A stretch of DNA of 64,000 bases from Streptomyces sp. ISL-43 (GTDB taxonomy: Bacteria > Actinomycetota > Actinomycetes > Streptomycetales > Streptomycetaceae), in assembly GCF_018614195.1 (NCBI RefSeq), contig NZ_JAGGOT010000002.1:366230-430229 (forward strand), in the 5' to 3' direction. Shown here in pieces: positions 47,809 through 56,448 of the stretch. A program made the translations under genes and the position numbers. Positions within the stretch are counted from its first letter, which is position 1; every line of letters begins with the position of its first letter. The notes under the pieces were generated by a model, which worked only from the letters and a program-made list of their open reading frames with translations, did not search any database and was not told the origin of the DNA.

Positions 47809-49008
47809 TCAGTTCGAGGAGATGAGCTTCAGCTCGGGGTGGGCGGTGCCGCCCTCGATGGCGGTGGAGGAGATGTGCGAGACGACGCGGTCGTCGACCG
47901 GGTCGTTCGCCGGGTCGTCGTGCACGAGGAGGTGCTCGTACGTCGTCGCGCGCTGGGCCGGGGTGCGGCCCGCCTTGCGGATCAGGTCGATGATCTCCAT
48001 GCGGTTGGAGCGGTGCTTGGCACCGGCCGAGGAGACGACGTTCTCCTCGAGCATGATCGAGCCGAGGTCGTCGGCGCCGTAGTGCAGGGAGAGCTGGCCC
48101 GCCTCCTTGCCGACGGTGAGCCAGGAGCCCTGGATGTGGGCGATGTTGTCGAGGAACAGGCGCGCGATGGCGATCATGCGCAGGTACTCGAAGACGGTCG
48201 CCTGGGTGCGGCCCTTGAGGTGGTTGTTCTCGGGCTGGTAGGTGTACGGGATGAAGGCGCGGAAGCCGCCCGTACGGTCCTGGGTGTCCCGGATCATCGC
48301 GATGTGCTCGATGCGCTCGGCGTTGGTCTCGCCGGTGCCCATCAGCATGGTGGAGGTGGATTCCACGCCCAGCTTGTGGGCGATCTCCATGATCTCCAGC
48401 CAGCGTTCGCCGGACTCCTTCAGCGGGGCGATCGCCTTGCGCGGCCGCTCCGGCAGCAGTTCGGCGCCGGCGCCCGCGAAGGAGTCGAGGCCGGCCGCGT
48501 GGATCCGGCTGATGGCCTCTTCGGCGGAGACGCCGGAGATGCGGGCCATGTGCTCGACCTCGGACGCGCCGAGGGAGTGGATGACCAGCTGCGGGTAGGC
48601 CTGCTTGATGGCGGAGAAGTGCTCTTCGTAGTACTCGACGCCGTAGTCCGGGTGGTGCCCGCCCTGGAACATGATCTGCGTGCCGCCCAGCTCGACGGTC
48701 TCCGCGCAGCGGCGCAGGATGTCCTCGAGGTCGCGGGACCATCCCTTCTTCGCGTCCTTGGGGGCCGCGTAGAAGGCGCAGAACTTGCACGCCGTCACAC
48801 ACACGTTGGTGTAGTTGATGTTGCGCTCGATGATGTACGTCGCGATGTGCTCGGTACCGGCGTAGCGCAGGCGGCGCGCGGCGTCGGCGGCTTGGCCGAG
48901 CGCGTGCAGCGGTGCGTGGCGGTAGAGGTCGAGTGCCTCTTCCTTGGTGATCCGGCCCCCAGCGGCGGCTCGGTCGAGGACAGACTGGAGAGCGGCCTGG
49001 TCGGTCAC
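47809..49008 (-). CDS. mqnC: Cyclic dehypoxanthinyl futalosine synthase
   Basis: Radical SAM enzyme of the futalosine menaquinone route, which cyclises dehypoxanthine futalosine. 399 aa. The cluster motif is Cys70-x3-Cys74-x2-Cys77 (NVCVTACKFCAFY). The MqnC/CofH-type blocks QGGHHPDYGVEYYEE, MGTGETNAERIEHI and TYQPENNHL are present. The start is GTG at 49008. A 12-base direct repeat lies just upstream (49022-49046). The remaining futalosine genes (mqnA, D, E) are not in this window. Confidence 0.96.
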   Translation of the reverse strand: MTDQAALQSVLDRAAAGGRITKEEALDLYRHAPLHALGQAADAARRLRYAGTEHIATYIIERNINYTNVCVTACKFCAFYAAPKDAKKGWSRDLEDILRRCAETVELGGTQIMFQGGHHPDYGVEYYEEHFSAIKQAYPQLVIHSLGASEVEHMARISGVSAEEAISRIHAAGLDSFAGAGAELLPERPRKAIAPLKESGERWLEIMEIAHKLGVESTSTMLMGTGETNAERIEHIAMIRDTQDRTGGFRAFIPYTYQPENNHLKGRTQATVFEYLRMIAIARLFLDNIAHIQGSWLTVGKEAGQLSLHYGADDLGSIMLEENVVSSAGAKHRSNRMEIIDLIRKAGRTPAQRATTYEHLLVHDDPANDPVDDRVVSHISSTAIEGGTAHPELKLISSN

Positions 49009-49021
49009 CGGTGCGTCACCT

Positions 49022-49046
49022 TTCGGCTGTGTCGTTCGGCTGTGTC
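49022..49046. repeat. 12-bp direct repeat upstream of mqnC
   Basis: TTCGGCTGTGTC occurs at 49022-49033 and 49035-49046 (13-base period). On the minus strand the pair overlaps a TTGACA (49048-49043), a plausible -35 element, so it could be an operator for mqnC. Confidence 0.4.
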
Positions 49047-49114
49047 AAGGGTCCGGACCGATCCAGCCTACGCCAGGGTCATGACCACTTCCGGGACACC
49101 CCTGGAGATCGCGC

Positions 49115-49861
49115 TCAGCCGAGTCCGCCGTACACCACCGCGGCCAGCGCACCGGCGAGCATGAAGGGGCCGAAGGGCATCGCGGTCCTGCGGCCCGCAC
49201 GGCGCAGCAGGATCAGGACGAGCCCGTGGACCGCGCCCGCGAGGAAGGCCGCGAAGGTCCCCAGGAACAGGACGGGCCAGCCGTACCAGCCCATGACCTG
49301 GCCGAGCGTGAGCGCGAGTTTGACGTCCCCGAACCCCATGCCGCGGGGGTTGATCAGGAAGAGCACCAGGTAGCAGCCGCCGAGGGCCGGGCCGCCGAGC
49401 AGAGCGGTCGGCCAGGAGCCCGCCGCCCCGGGAAGGAGCACGGCCAGGCCGAGGCCGGCCGCCGTCAGCGCGGCGAGCGGCAGGGTCAGTACGTCGGGCA
49501 GCCGGAACACGGCCGCGTCGACGAAGGCCAGCAGGACGCCGAACGGCGCGAAGGCCAGCCACACGAACAGCTCGGGGCGGCCCCCGACGGCCGCGGCGAG
49601 CGCCCCGCAGGCCGCGGCCGTCACGAGTACGGGCGGCAGCGCGGGCCGGTAGGCCCCGGCGGCCCCGCCGCACGGCACGCAGACCGCGCGACCCAGCCAG
49701 CCCCCGGCCGGGCCCGTCAGCGGGTGCCCGGCCGGGCACCCCGTACGCCACGCGTCGTCCCGTTCGACGGCGAGCCGGTAGGCGGCACGCGGTACGAGGA
49801 AGCCGGAGGCGACGCCCCACACGGCGGCGCCGGCCACGACCAGGGCCTGCGTGACGTCCAA
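49115..49861 (-). CDS. Prepilin peptidase (A24 family, TadV/CpaA-like)
   Basis: Membrane aspartic protease that processes Flp and TadE-type prepilins. 248 aa from the TTG at 49861 (two bases after the previous stop). About eight helices are seen. The catalytic aspartates are in FVDAAVFRLPD and GFGDVKL. The N-terminal cytoplasmic loop carries CPAGHP and CVPCGG, a four-Cys-like arrangement that is partly changed relative to type IV prepilin peptidases. It is the last gene of the tad operon and lies next to mqnC. Confidence 0.88.
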   Translation of the reverse strand: MDVTQALVVAGAAVWGVASGFLVPRAAYRLAVERDDAWRTGCPAGHPLTGPAGGWLGRAVCVPCGGAAGAYRPALPPVLVTAAACGALAAAVGGRPELFVWLAFAPFGVLLAFVDAAVFRLPDVLTLPLAALTAAGLGLAVLLPGAAGSWPTALLGGPALGGCYLVLFLINPRGMGFGDVKLALTLGQVMGWYGWPVLFLGTFAAFLAGAVHGLVLILLRRAGRRTAMPFGPFMLAGALAAVVYGGLG

Positions 49862-49863
49862 CG

Positions 49864-52827
49864 TCAGCTCGCCGTCGCGCTGTCGCCGCGCCAGGTCGGC
49901 AGGAGCTCGTCGAGGAGGGCCGCCGTGCGCGGGGGCAGGCCGCGACCGCCGCCGAGTTCGCCGGCGCGCGTGGTCAACGTGGCGGCGAGCGCCGCCAGGC
50001 GTCCCGTGTCGCCGGTGGCGTGGGTGGCCCGGAGCATCTCGTTCCACAGCCGCTCGTCGGCGGGCGACAGCGTCATGGCGGTGGAGAGCGCGCCGATGGC
50101 CTGCTCGGGCCGGTCCTTTCCGAGCTGGTGCTCGGACAGGGTCAGGGCGACCTCGGTGACGAGCAGGGGCAGTTGCGCGTCGATGATCTCGTGGGAGAGC
50201 CACCTGTACCGCCCCGCGGGCCGGTCCGGGAGCAGGTCTCCCCGTACGAGGCCCAGCGCGTCGGTGAGCAGCCGCTCGCGGATGCCCGCGTTCCGGGCTC
50301 CGCGGCCCTGCGTCGCCTCGTAGTGCAGCGACCGCAGCACGTCGAGGTCGGAGACGACGGACGGGGCCAGGGTGAGCCGGCCGGCCGCGCCCGCGCGCAG
50401 CCTCGGGGTGCCGTCCGGTTCGGTGCCGAGCCACTCCCCCAGCCGCTCGATGAGCGCGTCACGGACGTCATCGGTCACGCCCCGCGGCCACAGCGCGGCG
50501 GCGAGCACCCTCGGGTTGACCCCCTCGCGGTGCAGCAGGCACATGGCGAGCGCCTCGGTCATCAGCGCGGCGCGGTCGGGATCCGGGGTGCCGAGGCCGA
50601 TGAGCTCGACCGGGCCGATGATCCGGGCGTAGACCGCCGGGCGGCCCTGCTCGGTGACGTCGACGAGGAAGGGCGGGGCGCCCGGGTCCGGGTCGTGGCC
50701 GATCTCGCCGTCGGCGTCCCGGAAGAGCTGTACGACGGCTTCGTGCTGGGCCCGGGGCAGCGTCTGGGCTTGGAGTTCGAGGCCCAGCACCGGGGCGAGC
50801 AGCCGGCCGTCGGAGGTGGCCTCCAACTCCCAGACCGCGCCGGGAAGGTTCTGCGTCGGCGTACCGAGGAGGTATCCGATGCCGAGGCGGGCCGCGTCGG
50901 CGCCGAGTGCGGCGAGCGCGGAGGCCTGGGCCTCGGTCGGCTCGGCGGCGAGCAGCACGAAGTGCGGCGCCCACCGGTTGTCCTGCGCGTGGCCGGTGCG
51001 CCCGGTCAGGACGGAGTCGTGGCCCGCCGCGCCCAGTGCACCGGCCCGCTGGCGGGTCTCGGCCTCCATGACGGGCAGCAGGTCGTCGATCTCGGGCAGG
51101 TGGTGCAGCCGGGTGGGTGCGAGGGCCGTGAGCTCCTCGCCGAAGCCGACCAGGGTGATCGTCAGGCGGTCGGACCAGCCGTTGGTCGCGAGTTCGGCGG
51201 CGATCGAGGACATGACCGCCGACCGGTCCGCCGGAGCGCCGGTCAGGGCGACCACGCCCGGTACGGCCTCCAGGTTCAGCAGCAGGCGGTTCCCGCCCAG
51301 CGTGCCGATGCTGACCAGACCGGGGTAGGGGGCCGCGCTGTCGCCGGCCGGGGCGGCCTCGGCGGCCGCCGGGTCCAGGCGCCAGACCGTCTGGTCCTGG
51401 CCGTACTGCCACGGCGCAGGCGGGGCGGCCTCCCCGTCGCCGAGCTGGAGGTGGATCTCGCCGCCGGCGAGCCAGGCCGCGTACACGGTCGGCAGCGGGC
51501 GGGAGGCGGCGGTGAGTGCCGCGGACAGGCCGCGCAGGGAGCGGTCGAGGCGGCGTACGGCATCGGGGTCCGCGCCGACGAACAACGCGTCCTGCACGTT
51601 GGCCGCTTCGCCCGTGGGGACGGGCGGGGGCGTGGCGCCGCGGCCCGTGAGGGTGCCCATCGCGGACTGCCACAGGGCGGTGCGGCGACGGCGGCCGAGG
51701 GCGGCCAGCAGTCCCGCGGCCAGCAGCGGGGACGCGAGGAGGGCCTCGGGGAGGCCGAAGGAGGAGTCGTCGGCGTCCGCCGCCTGCGCCTGGGCGCCGG
51801 CTTCGGCGGCGGAGGCGTGCGCGGCGTCGGCGGGGCCGGCCGTGGCCGCGGACCTGTCCTGGGTGGCCCAGTCCCGGGGGAGGACGAACTGTGTGGTGTC
51901 CGTGTCCACGGCACCCGTGGAGGCGGCCGCGCCCCCCTTGGCCGTGTTGCCCGTGGCCTGCGCGTGGTCGCCGCTCCGGGAGTACTCCACGATCTGCTCG
52001 CGCACCTTCTCGGACACCTTCGGCGCCTCGTCCGGCATCTCCACGAGATCACCGCCGTACGCGTCGGCGGGCATCTCCATGATCCAGCCGGGCCGGATCA
52101 GGCTGGCCTTCGAGAGCTTCTCGCCGTCCGGCTGGACGCGGTCCTTGTTGAGCTCGTAGATCTCGGAGTAGCGCCGGCCGTCGCCCAGATGCCGCTCGGA
52201 GATCTCCCACAGCGAGTCGTGGTGGCGGCCTTCCGGAGGCTGGATCCGGTAGAACTTCGTCCCGTCCTCCCTGGCCTGCTCGGCCGCCTGCCGGTCGGAC
52301 TCCGCCTGTTCCGCGGCCCGGTCCTGGGCCGCCTGCTGTGCCTGCTGTCCGGGGGTCTGCTGGGCGGAGGCCGCCACACCCGGCCGGGGCTGGTCCTCGA
52401 GCGACTGGCCCAGCTGTGAGAGACCGGGGGCGAAGCTCGCCGCTCCGGCGGTCACCAGCAGCAGGGCCGCGACGAGTTGCCGGGCGAGGGCCTGGCTCGC
52501 CCCGGCGGCGGGGACCCGCGTGGGCATCCCGAAACCGGAGACGGCGGCCTTGACCTCGACGAGGACGCACGCGGTGAACTGGGCCCAGGCCAGCCACACG
52601 ACCGCGGTCAGCACGTAGATGAAGGTCTTGACCGTGATCTGCTGGCGGAGCATGTCCAGCGAGGGCACCTCGTCCGGCAGCGGCCAGCCGACCTGGGACG
52701 CGAGCGCCACCGGGACGCCGAGCACGAGCACGGCCAGCGCGAGGAACGCGAGGAACGCCTTGACGAAATCGCCGAAGGTCCGCCGCGGTCTCGGTGCGGC
52801 GCTCGTACGGGGGGTGCTGCGTGCCAT
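49864..52827 (-). CDS. Membrane LysM and BTAD domain protein of the Tad locus
   Basis: 987 aa. Three membrane helices lie near 23-45, 67-90 and 112-135. They are followed by a Gln/Ala-rich coiled segment, a LysM-like region (SLWEISERHLGDGRRYSEIYELN, about 205-260) and a long Ala-rich linker with another helix near residue 365. A C-terminal winged-helix plus bacterial transcriptional activator (BTAD) helical repeat runs from about 760 to 960 (LALxHREGVNPRVLAAALWPRG, then PEQAIGALSTAMTLSPADERLWNEML). It combines peptidoglycan recognition outside and a SARP-type domain, so it may sense wall state or pilus assembly. The BTAD side is predicted by topology only. Confidence 0.8.
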   Translation of the reverse strand: MARSTPRTSAAPRPRRTFGDFVKAFLAFLALAVLVLGVPVALASQVGWPLPDEVPSLDMLRQQITVKTFIYVLTAVVWLAWAQFTACVLVEVKAAVSGFGMPTRVPAAGASQALARQLVAALLLVTAGAASFAPGLSQLGQSLEDQPRPGVAASAQQTPGQQAQQAAQDRAAEQAESDRQAAEQAREDGTKFYRIQPPEGRHHDSLWEISERHLGDGRRYSEIYELNKDRVQPDGEKLSKASLIRPGWIMEMPADAYGGDLVEMPDEAPKVSEKVREQIVEYSRSGDHAQATGNTAKGGAAASTGAVDTDTTQFVLPRDWATQDRSAATAGPADAAHASAAEAGAQAQAADADDSSFGLPEALLASPLLAAGLLAALGRRRRTALWQSAMGTLTGRGATPPPVPTGEAANVQDALFVGADPDAVRRLDRSLRGLSAALTAASRPLPTVYAAWLAGGEIHLQLGDGEAAPPAPWQYGQDQTVWRLDPAAAEAAPAGDSAAPYPGLVSIGTLGGNRLLLNLEAVPGVVALTGAPADRSAVMSSIAAELATNGWSDRLTITLVGFGEELTALAPTRLHHLPEIDDLLPVMEAETRQRAGALGAAGHDSVLTGRTGHAQDNRWAPHFVLLAAEPTEAQASALAALGADAARLGIGYLLGTPTQNLPGAVWELEATSDGRLLAPVLGLELQAQTLPRAQHEAVVQLFRDADGEIGHDPDPGAPPFLVDVTEQGRPAVYARIIGPVELIGLGTPDPDRAALMTEALAMCLLHREGVNPRVLAAALWPRGVTDDVRDALIERLGEWLGTEPDGTPRLRAGAAGRLTLAPSVVSDLDVLRSLHYEATQGRGARNAGIRERLLTDALGLVRGDLLPDRPAGRYRWLSHEIIDAQLPLLVTEVALTLSEHQLGKDRPEQAIGALSTAMTLSPADERLWNEMLRATHATGDTGRLAALAATLTTRAGELGGGRGLPPRTAALLDELLPTWRGDSATAS

Positions 52828-52878
52828 GGCGGCTTCCTGTGTGGAGAGGGCGGTGGGGCGGAACGGGGGTCGCGCGGG

Positions 52879-53340
52879 CTATCCGGTCACGGACTCGGCG
52901 ACCGCTCTGCCGCGTACCGTGACCGGTCCGCGGTGGTACAGGCCGAGCACGGGCTTGTAGGTCAGCTGGATCTCGACCTGGACCTGCCGCGCGCTGGCCG
53001 AGACACAGTAGGACGCGTTGACGTCCGGGAGCGCCATCTTCGACTCTTCCGCGAAGCGACGGACCCGGCGGTCGCAGTTCTGGAAGTTGATCGGGGCACC
53101 GCCCGAACCCGCGTACAGGGCGGCCCGGTCGATGTCCTGCGCCGCGAACCGGGCGGCCTGCTCGGCGATGTCCGCGGCTCGTTCCCGCTGGGAGATCGCC
53201 ATGCCGCCGTCGACCACGAAGGCGGCCAGGGCCAGGAAGAGGATGCTGAAGATGATCAGCGCGCCGGCGCCGGAACCGCGGTCGTCCAGCTCCGCACCGC
53301 GCGCCTTCAGCCGGGCCTTCAGCCCGTCCGGCCCGCTCAT
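52879..53340 (-). CDS. TadG-like (Flp pilus assembly) protein
   Basis: 153 aa from the ATG at 53340, which overlaps the previous gene's stop (ATGA). A charged N-terminus (LKARLKARGAELDDRGSGAG) precedes a single helix (ALIIFSILFLALAAFVVDGGMAISQRER). This is the TadE/TadG-type N-terminal membrane segment; the cleavable GxxxxE motif of prepilins is not intact (RGSGAGAL has no Glu at +5). Two cysteines in the exported part (FQNCDRR, NASYCVS) could form a disulfide. Probable minor component or scaffold of the Tad machine. Confidence 0.8.
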   Translation of the reverse strand: MSGPDGLKARLKARGAELDDRGSGAGALIIFSILFLALAAFVVDGGMAISQRERAADIAEQAARFAAQDIDRAALYAGSGGAPINFQNCDRRVRRFAEESKMALPDVNASYCVSASARQVQVEIQLTYKPVLGLYHRGPVTVRGRAVAESVTG

Positions 53341-53783
53341 GCCGCCCTCCGGTAGCGGTCGAGCGACGAGGTGGCGTTGCCGCTGATCCTGGTCGGGACG
53401 TCGAGTCCGAGCATGCGCAGGCCGCGGATCTCGCAGCTGACCTCCACGGTGAAGAACCCGCCGGGGTCGAAGCCCGCGCTCGTCTTGCGCACCGTCACCG
53501 GACCCGAGCACACGTCGCTCAGGTCGGCCTCCGCGGCCTTGACCGCTTCGGCCATCGCGATGTCCCGGTTCTTCTGGATGGAGCCGGCCCGGGCCGCGTC
53601 GCGCGCGGCGCCGTCGACCGCGCCGCGACCCTGTGCGAGCTGGCCGAAGGCGACGAGGACCAGGATGAAGAGGAAGAAGACGGGGGCGATGATGACCACC
53701 TCGATGGTGGAGATCCCACGCTCGTCGGACCTGCCGTCGCGTGCCCACTGCTCGCGTGCCCACTGCCGTATCCGAAGACTCAT
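53337..53783 (-). CDS. tadE: TadE-family pseudopilin
   Basis: 148 aa. A basic N-terminus (RIRQWAREQWARDGRSDERG) leads to a prepilin-like cleavage site G|ISTIE, Glu at +5, and a single membrane helix (VVIIAPVFFLFILVLVAFG). TadE proteins are processed by the prepilin peptidase and needed for Flp pilus production. The ATG at 53783 lies seven bases after the next TadE gene stop. It overlaps the following gene by four bases. Confidence 0.87.
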   Translation of the reverse strand: MSLRIRQWAREQWARDGRSDERGISTIEVVIIAPVFFLFILVLVAFGQLAQGRGAVDGAARDAARAGSIQKNRDIAMAEAVKAAEADLSDVCSGPVTVRKTSAGFDPGGFFTVEVSCEIRGLRMLGLDVPTRISGNATSSLDRYRRAA

Positions 53784-53790
53784 CGGACCG

Positions 53791-54258
53791 TCACCCCCCG
53801 TCCCGTACGAACCGCTCGACCGGCCCGCTCGACTGCGCGTGGACCGTCAGATCGAGGCCCGGCACGATGCTGGGCACTTGCGCCGTGATCTCGACGCGCA
53901 CCGTGTTCGCCGTCGGCTGGTCGACCACGACGTCGGGCCGGAGCACCAACTGCGGCCCCAGCTGCTGGATGTAGCTGTCCACGGTGTCACGCGCCTTGCC
54001 CCTCCAGGCACCCGGATTGGCGTCCGCCGAGGCCCGGGCCTCGCGCGCGCCGGCCTGGGCCGCGGCCTGCGCCACCTGGTCCGCGAAGGAGTACATGGCG
54101 AACTGCACCGCCGCGAAGATCATGAAGAACAGCAGCGGTGTGAGGAAGACGAACTCGATCGCGGTCATGCCGGAGTCACCGCGGGCGGAGGCGGCCTCCA
54201 CCCTGCGGCGTACGGCGCTGCGAAGTCGGGCAGCGCGGCCGTTCACGACATCGGTCAC
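53791..54258 (-). CDS. tadE: TadE-family pseudopilin (second)
   Basis: 155 aa from the GTG at 54258. It resembles the neighbouring TadE: basic leader (RLRSAVRRRVEAASARGDSG), cleavage site G|MTAIE with Glu at +5, then a membrane helix (FVFLTPLLFFMIFAAVQFAMY). The exported part is rich in Ala and Val and has no Cys. Two TadE copies plus a TadG-like gene in series are usual for actinobacterial tad loci. Confidence 0.87.
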   Translation of the reverse strand: MTDVVNGRAARLRSAVRRRVEAASARGDSGMTAIEFVFLTPLLFFMIFAAVQFAMYSFADQVAQAAAQAGAREARASADANPGAWRGKARDTVDSYIQQLGPQLVLRPDVVVDQPTANTVRVEITAQVPSIVPGLDLTVHAQSSGPVERFVRDGG

Positions 54259-54271
54259 CGGGAACGTACGG

Positions 54272-54520
54272 CTACTTGCAGGTGCCGGACTGGTTGGCGC
54301 CCGCGATGCAGTTGCCGACCTTCGTGGCCCCCGTGCTGAGCGCGGCGTTGATGATCGCCGCGACGACGCCGACGATCGCCACGACGACCGCCGAGATGAT
54401 CACCCATTCGACGGCCGAAGCGCCGCGGTCCAGCTCACCGGACCGGGCGCGCTGCACCCGGCCCTGCAGGAACGTGATCAGGAAGTCGACGGCCGGGTGG
54501 CTTTTGCGGAAGCCGTTCAT
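54272..54520 (-). CDS. flp: Flp-type pilin
   Basis: 82 aa from the ATG at 54520. Leader of 33 residues, then processing site G33|ASAVE38 with Glu at +5, followed by one hydrophobic helix (WVIISAVVVAIVGVVAAII) and a short polar tail with two cysteines (GNCIAGANQSGTC). It is the probable main subunit of the Tad pilus. It lies between tadC and the two TadE genes. The short mature length (about 49) is typical for Flp pilins. Confidence 0.85.
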   Translation of the reverse strand: MNGFRKSHPAVDFLITFLQGRVQRARSGELDRGASAVEWVIISAVVVAIVGVVAAIINAALSTGATKVGNCIAGANQSGTCK

Positions 54521-54567
54521 GTGGGGAGATCCTCTCGGAGATGGGAATCGGGACTGGTTCGGGAGGG

Positions 54568-55503
54568 TCAGGCGCCCTGGAAGACGCGCACTGCCGCCGG
54601 GAAGATGAGGAAGACCAGGAAGCCGGCGCAGAGCAGGAGTTGGGCCACGAGCATCGACTGCGACTTCTCGCCGGCGCTGCCCTCGATCTCGGCCATCTCC
54701 CGGTGGCGCATCGTTTCGGCGCGGGAGGCCAGGGACTCGCGGACCTTCGCGCCGTCCTCCGCGACGAGGCCGAGCGCGCTCGCCAGGTCCTTGAGTTCCT
54801 CCACGCCCAGCTCTTCGCCGAGCATGCCGAGCGCCTGCCACTGGCTGGTGCCGGTGATCCGGGCGTCCGCCAGGGTGTTGCGGATGCGCCGCAGGGCCCA
54901 GCCGTCACTGACCTCGGCGGCCGCCATCAGCGCCTCCGGCAGGCCGCGGCCGCCCGCCAGGTTCATCGCGACCAGGTCGAGATAGGCGCCGATGACGCGT
55001 CGCAGGTCACGGCGCTTGTCCGCCGCGTCCCGCCGTACCTCCAGGTCGGGGAGGAAGAAGAAGACGGCGCCGCAGACCAGGGCCATCCAGAGCGGGATGA
55101 CCGCTCCGCTGCCGATGCCGAGGGTCCAGACGATCGCGAAGAGGAACGGGCCGAAGAAGAGCCCCACCGTACCCAGCAGGATCTTCGTCGCCAGGAAGTT
55201 CTCCCAGCTGCGCTCCAGGACGTTCAGGTCGGCCCGCAGCGAGCGCTGTTCCCAGCCCTGCTGCCGGTAGAGGTCGGCGACCCGGACGCCGATGCCGGCG
55301 CGGAGGCTGCCGAGCCGGCCGGAGTCCGCCTCCTGCGAGACCACGCGGCCGGGCGACTCGTACAGGGCGCCGCGCGCCCGCATCGCGTCGATCCGGGCCA
55401 CGGTCGCCACCGCGCCGGACTTGGAGGGCACCAGGGCCCGGACGAGCGCGTAGACGCCGAGACCGAGGATCGCCCCGATCACGATCGGAAGGGTGAGGCT
55501 CAC
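54568..55503 (-). CDS. tadC: Tad inner membrane platform protein TadC (type II/IV secretion system F domain)
   Basis: 311 aa from the GTG at 55503, overlapping the tadB stop (GTGA). The T2SSF domain has the RRxIGAYLDLVAMNLAGGRGLPEALMAAA core and the last helix LVAQLLLCAGFLVFLIFPAAV. Membrane helices are near 5-23, 105-125, 130-150 and the C-terminus. TadB and TadC together form the platform on which the ATPase acts. Confidence 0.9.
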   Translation of the reverse strand: MSLTLPIVIGAILGLGVYALVRALVPSKSGAVATVARIDAMRARGALYESPGRVVSQEADSGRLGSLRAGIGVRVADLYRQQGWEQRSLRADLNVLERSWENFLATKILLGTVGLFFGPFLFAIVWTLGIGSGAVIPLWMALVCGAVFFFLPDLEVRRDAADKRRDLRRVIGAYLDLVAMNLAGGRGLPEALMAAAEVSDGWALRRIRNTLADARITGTSQWQALGMLGEELGVEELKDLASALGLVAEDGAKVRESLASRAETMRHREMAEIEGSAGEKSQSMLVAQLLLCAGFLVFLIFPAAVRVFQGA

Positions 55504-56441
55504 CTCGGACCGACCTCCTCGTGTTCGGACGGGGGCTGTGCGAAGCGCACCGGCTGGGCGTCGCGGACCAGGAAGCGCTCGGGCGTCTCGATGGTGGACA
55601 GCTTGCGCAGCCACCAGAAGCCCAGGGCGAAGAGGCCGCACACGCAGGCCAGGACGGCCTGGCCGATCGGCGAGTTGTACGGCGACACGAAGTCCGGATT
55701 GAAGATCGACAGGCCGAGGACGAAGGCCACGCTGACGCCGACGACGATCTGCACGCTGCGCCGGGTGCTGGAGCGCTGGGCCATCACGCGCTGGCGCATG
55801 TCGACCTCCTCGCGCGCGGACTTGGCGAGCGCGCCCAGGACCTGCCGCAGACCGGGGCCGCGGAGCCGGGCGTTGAGGATCAGCGCGGCGACGATGATGT
55901 CGGCGGACGCGTCGTCGATCTCGTCGGCGAGGTGCTGCAGCGCGTCCGGCAGCGGCATGCGGGCCCGCAGCCTGTCGACCAGGGTCTCCAGGTGAGGTCG
56001 CAGGGCCGGAGCCGCGGCGCGGGCCGAGGCGGGGATGGCCTGCTCCAGGCCGACCGCGCCCGCGATGGTGTCGCGCAGCGACTCGGTCCAGGCCGCGAGG
56101 GCCTCGACGCGGCGCATCGCGGCACGTTCCTCGGCGGCGCCGCCGAAGAGGCGCTCCCAGAAGAACACGAGCACGCCGGTGGCGATGCCGGCCACCGCCC
56201 ACCGGGTCAGCAGCAGGATGACGAGGCCGGTACCGATCGCGATGGAGCCGCGACGGCCGGCGAACCGGGCCAGCTCGGCGAGACGCTCGCGCGAATTGGC
56301 CCGCTCGTGCTCCGGTTTGACGGGCAGCCCCCGGATCGCGGCCGTGAGCAGGGCGAGCCCGCCACCGACCACGAGGCCGCACAGCAGCGCGTACAGGACG
56401 GGCAGCGAGAAGATGCCGCCCATGGAGGTGATGCCGTTCAT
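55500..56441 (-). CDS. tadB: Tad inner membrane platform protein TadB
   Basis: 313 aa. A membrane N-terminus (PVLYALLCGLVVGGGLALLTAA) and a T2SSF domain (RRVEALAAWTESLRDTIAGAVGLEQAIPA) are followed by two C-terminal helices (SVQIVVGVSVAFVLGLSIF, AVLACVCGLFALGFWWL). It lies between tadA and tadC and is translationally coupled to tadC. The ATG at 56441 is eight bases after the tadA stop. Confidence 0.9.
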   Translation of the reverse strand: MNGITSMGGIFSLPVLYALLCGLVVGGGLALLTAAIRGLPVKPEHERANSRERLAELARFAGRRGSIAIGTGLVILLLTRWAVAGIATGVLVFFWERLFGGAAEERAAMRRVEALAAWTESLRDTIAGAVGLEQAIPASARAAAPALRPHLETLVDRLRARMPLPDALQHLADEIDDASADIIVAALILNARLRGPGLRQVLGALAKSAREEVDMRQRVMAQRSSTRRSVQIVVGVSVAFVLGLSIFNPDFVSPYNSPIGQAVLACVCGLFALGFWWLRKLSTIETPERFLVRDAQPVRFAQPPSEHEEVGPR

Positions 56442-56448
56442 GTCCGCC

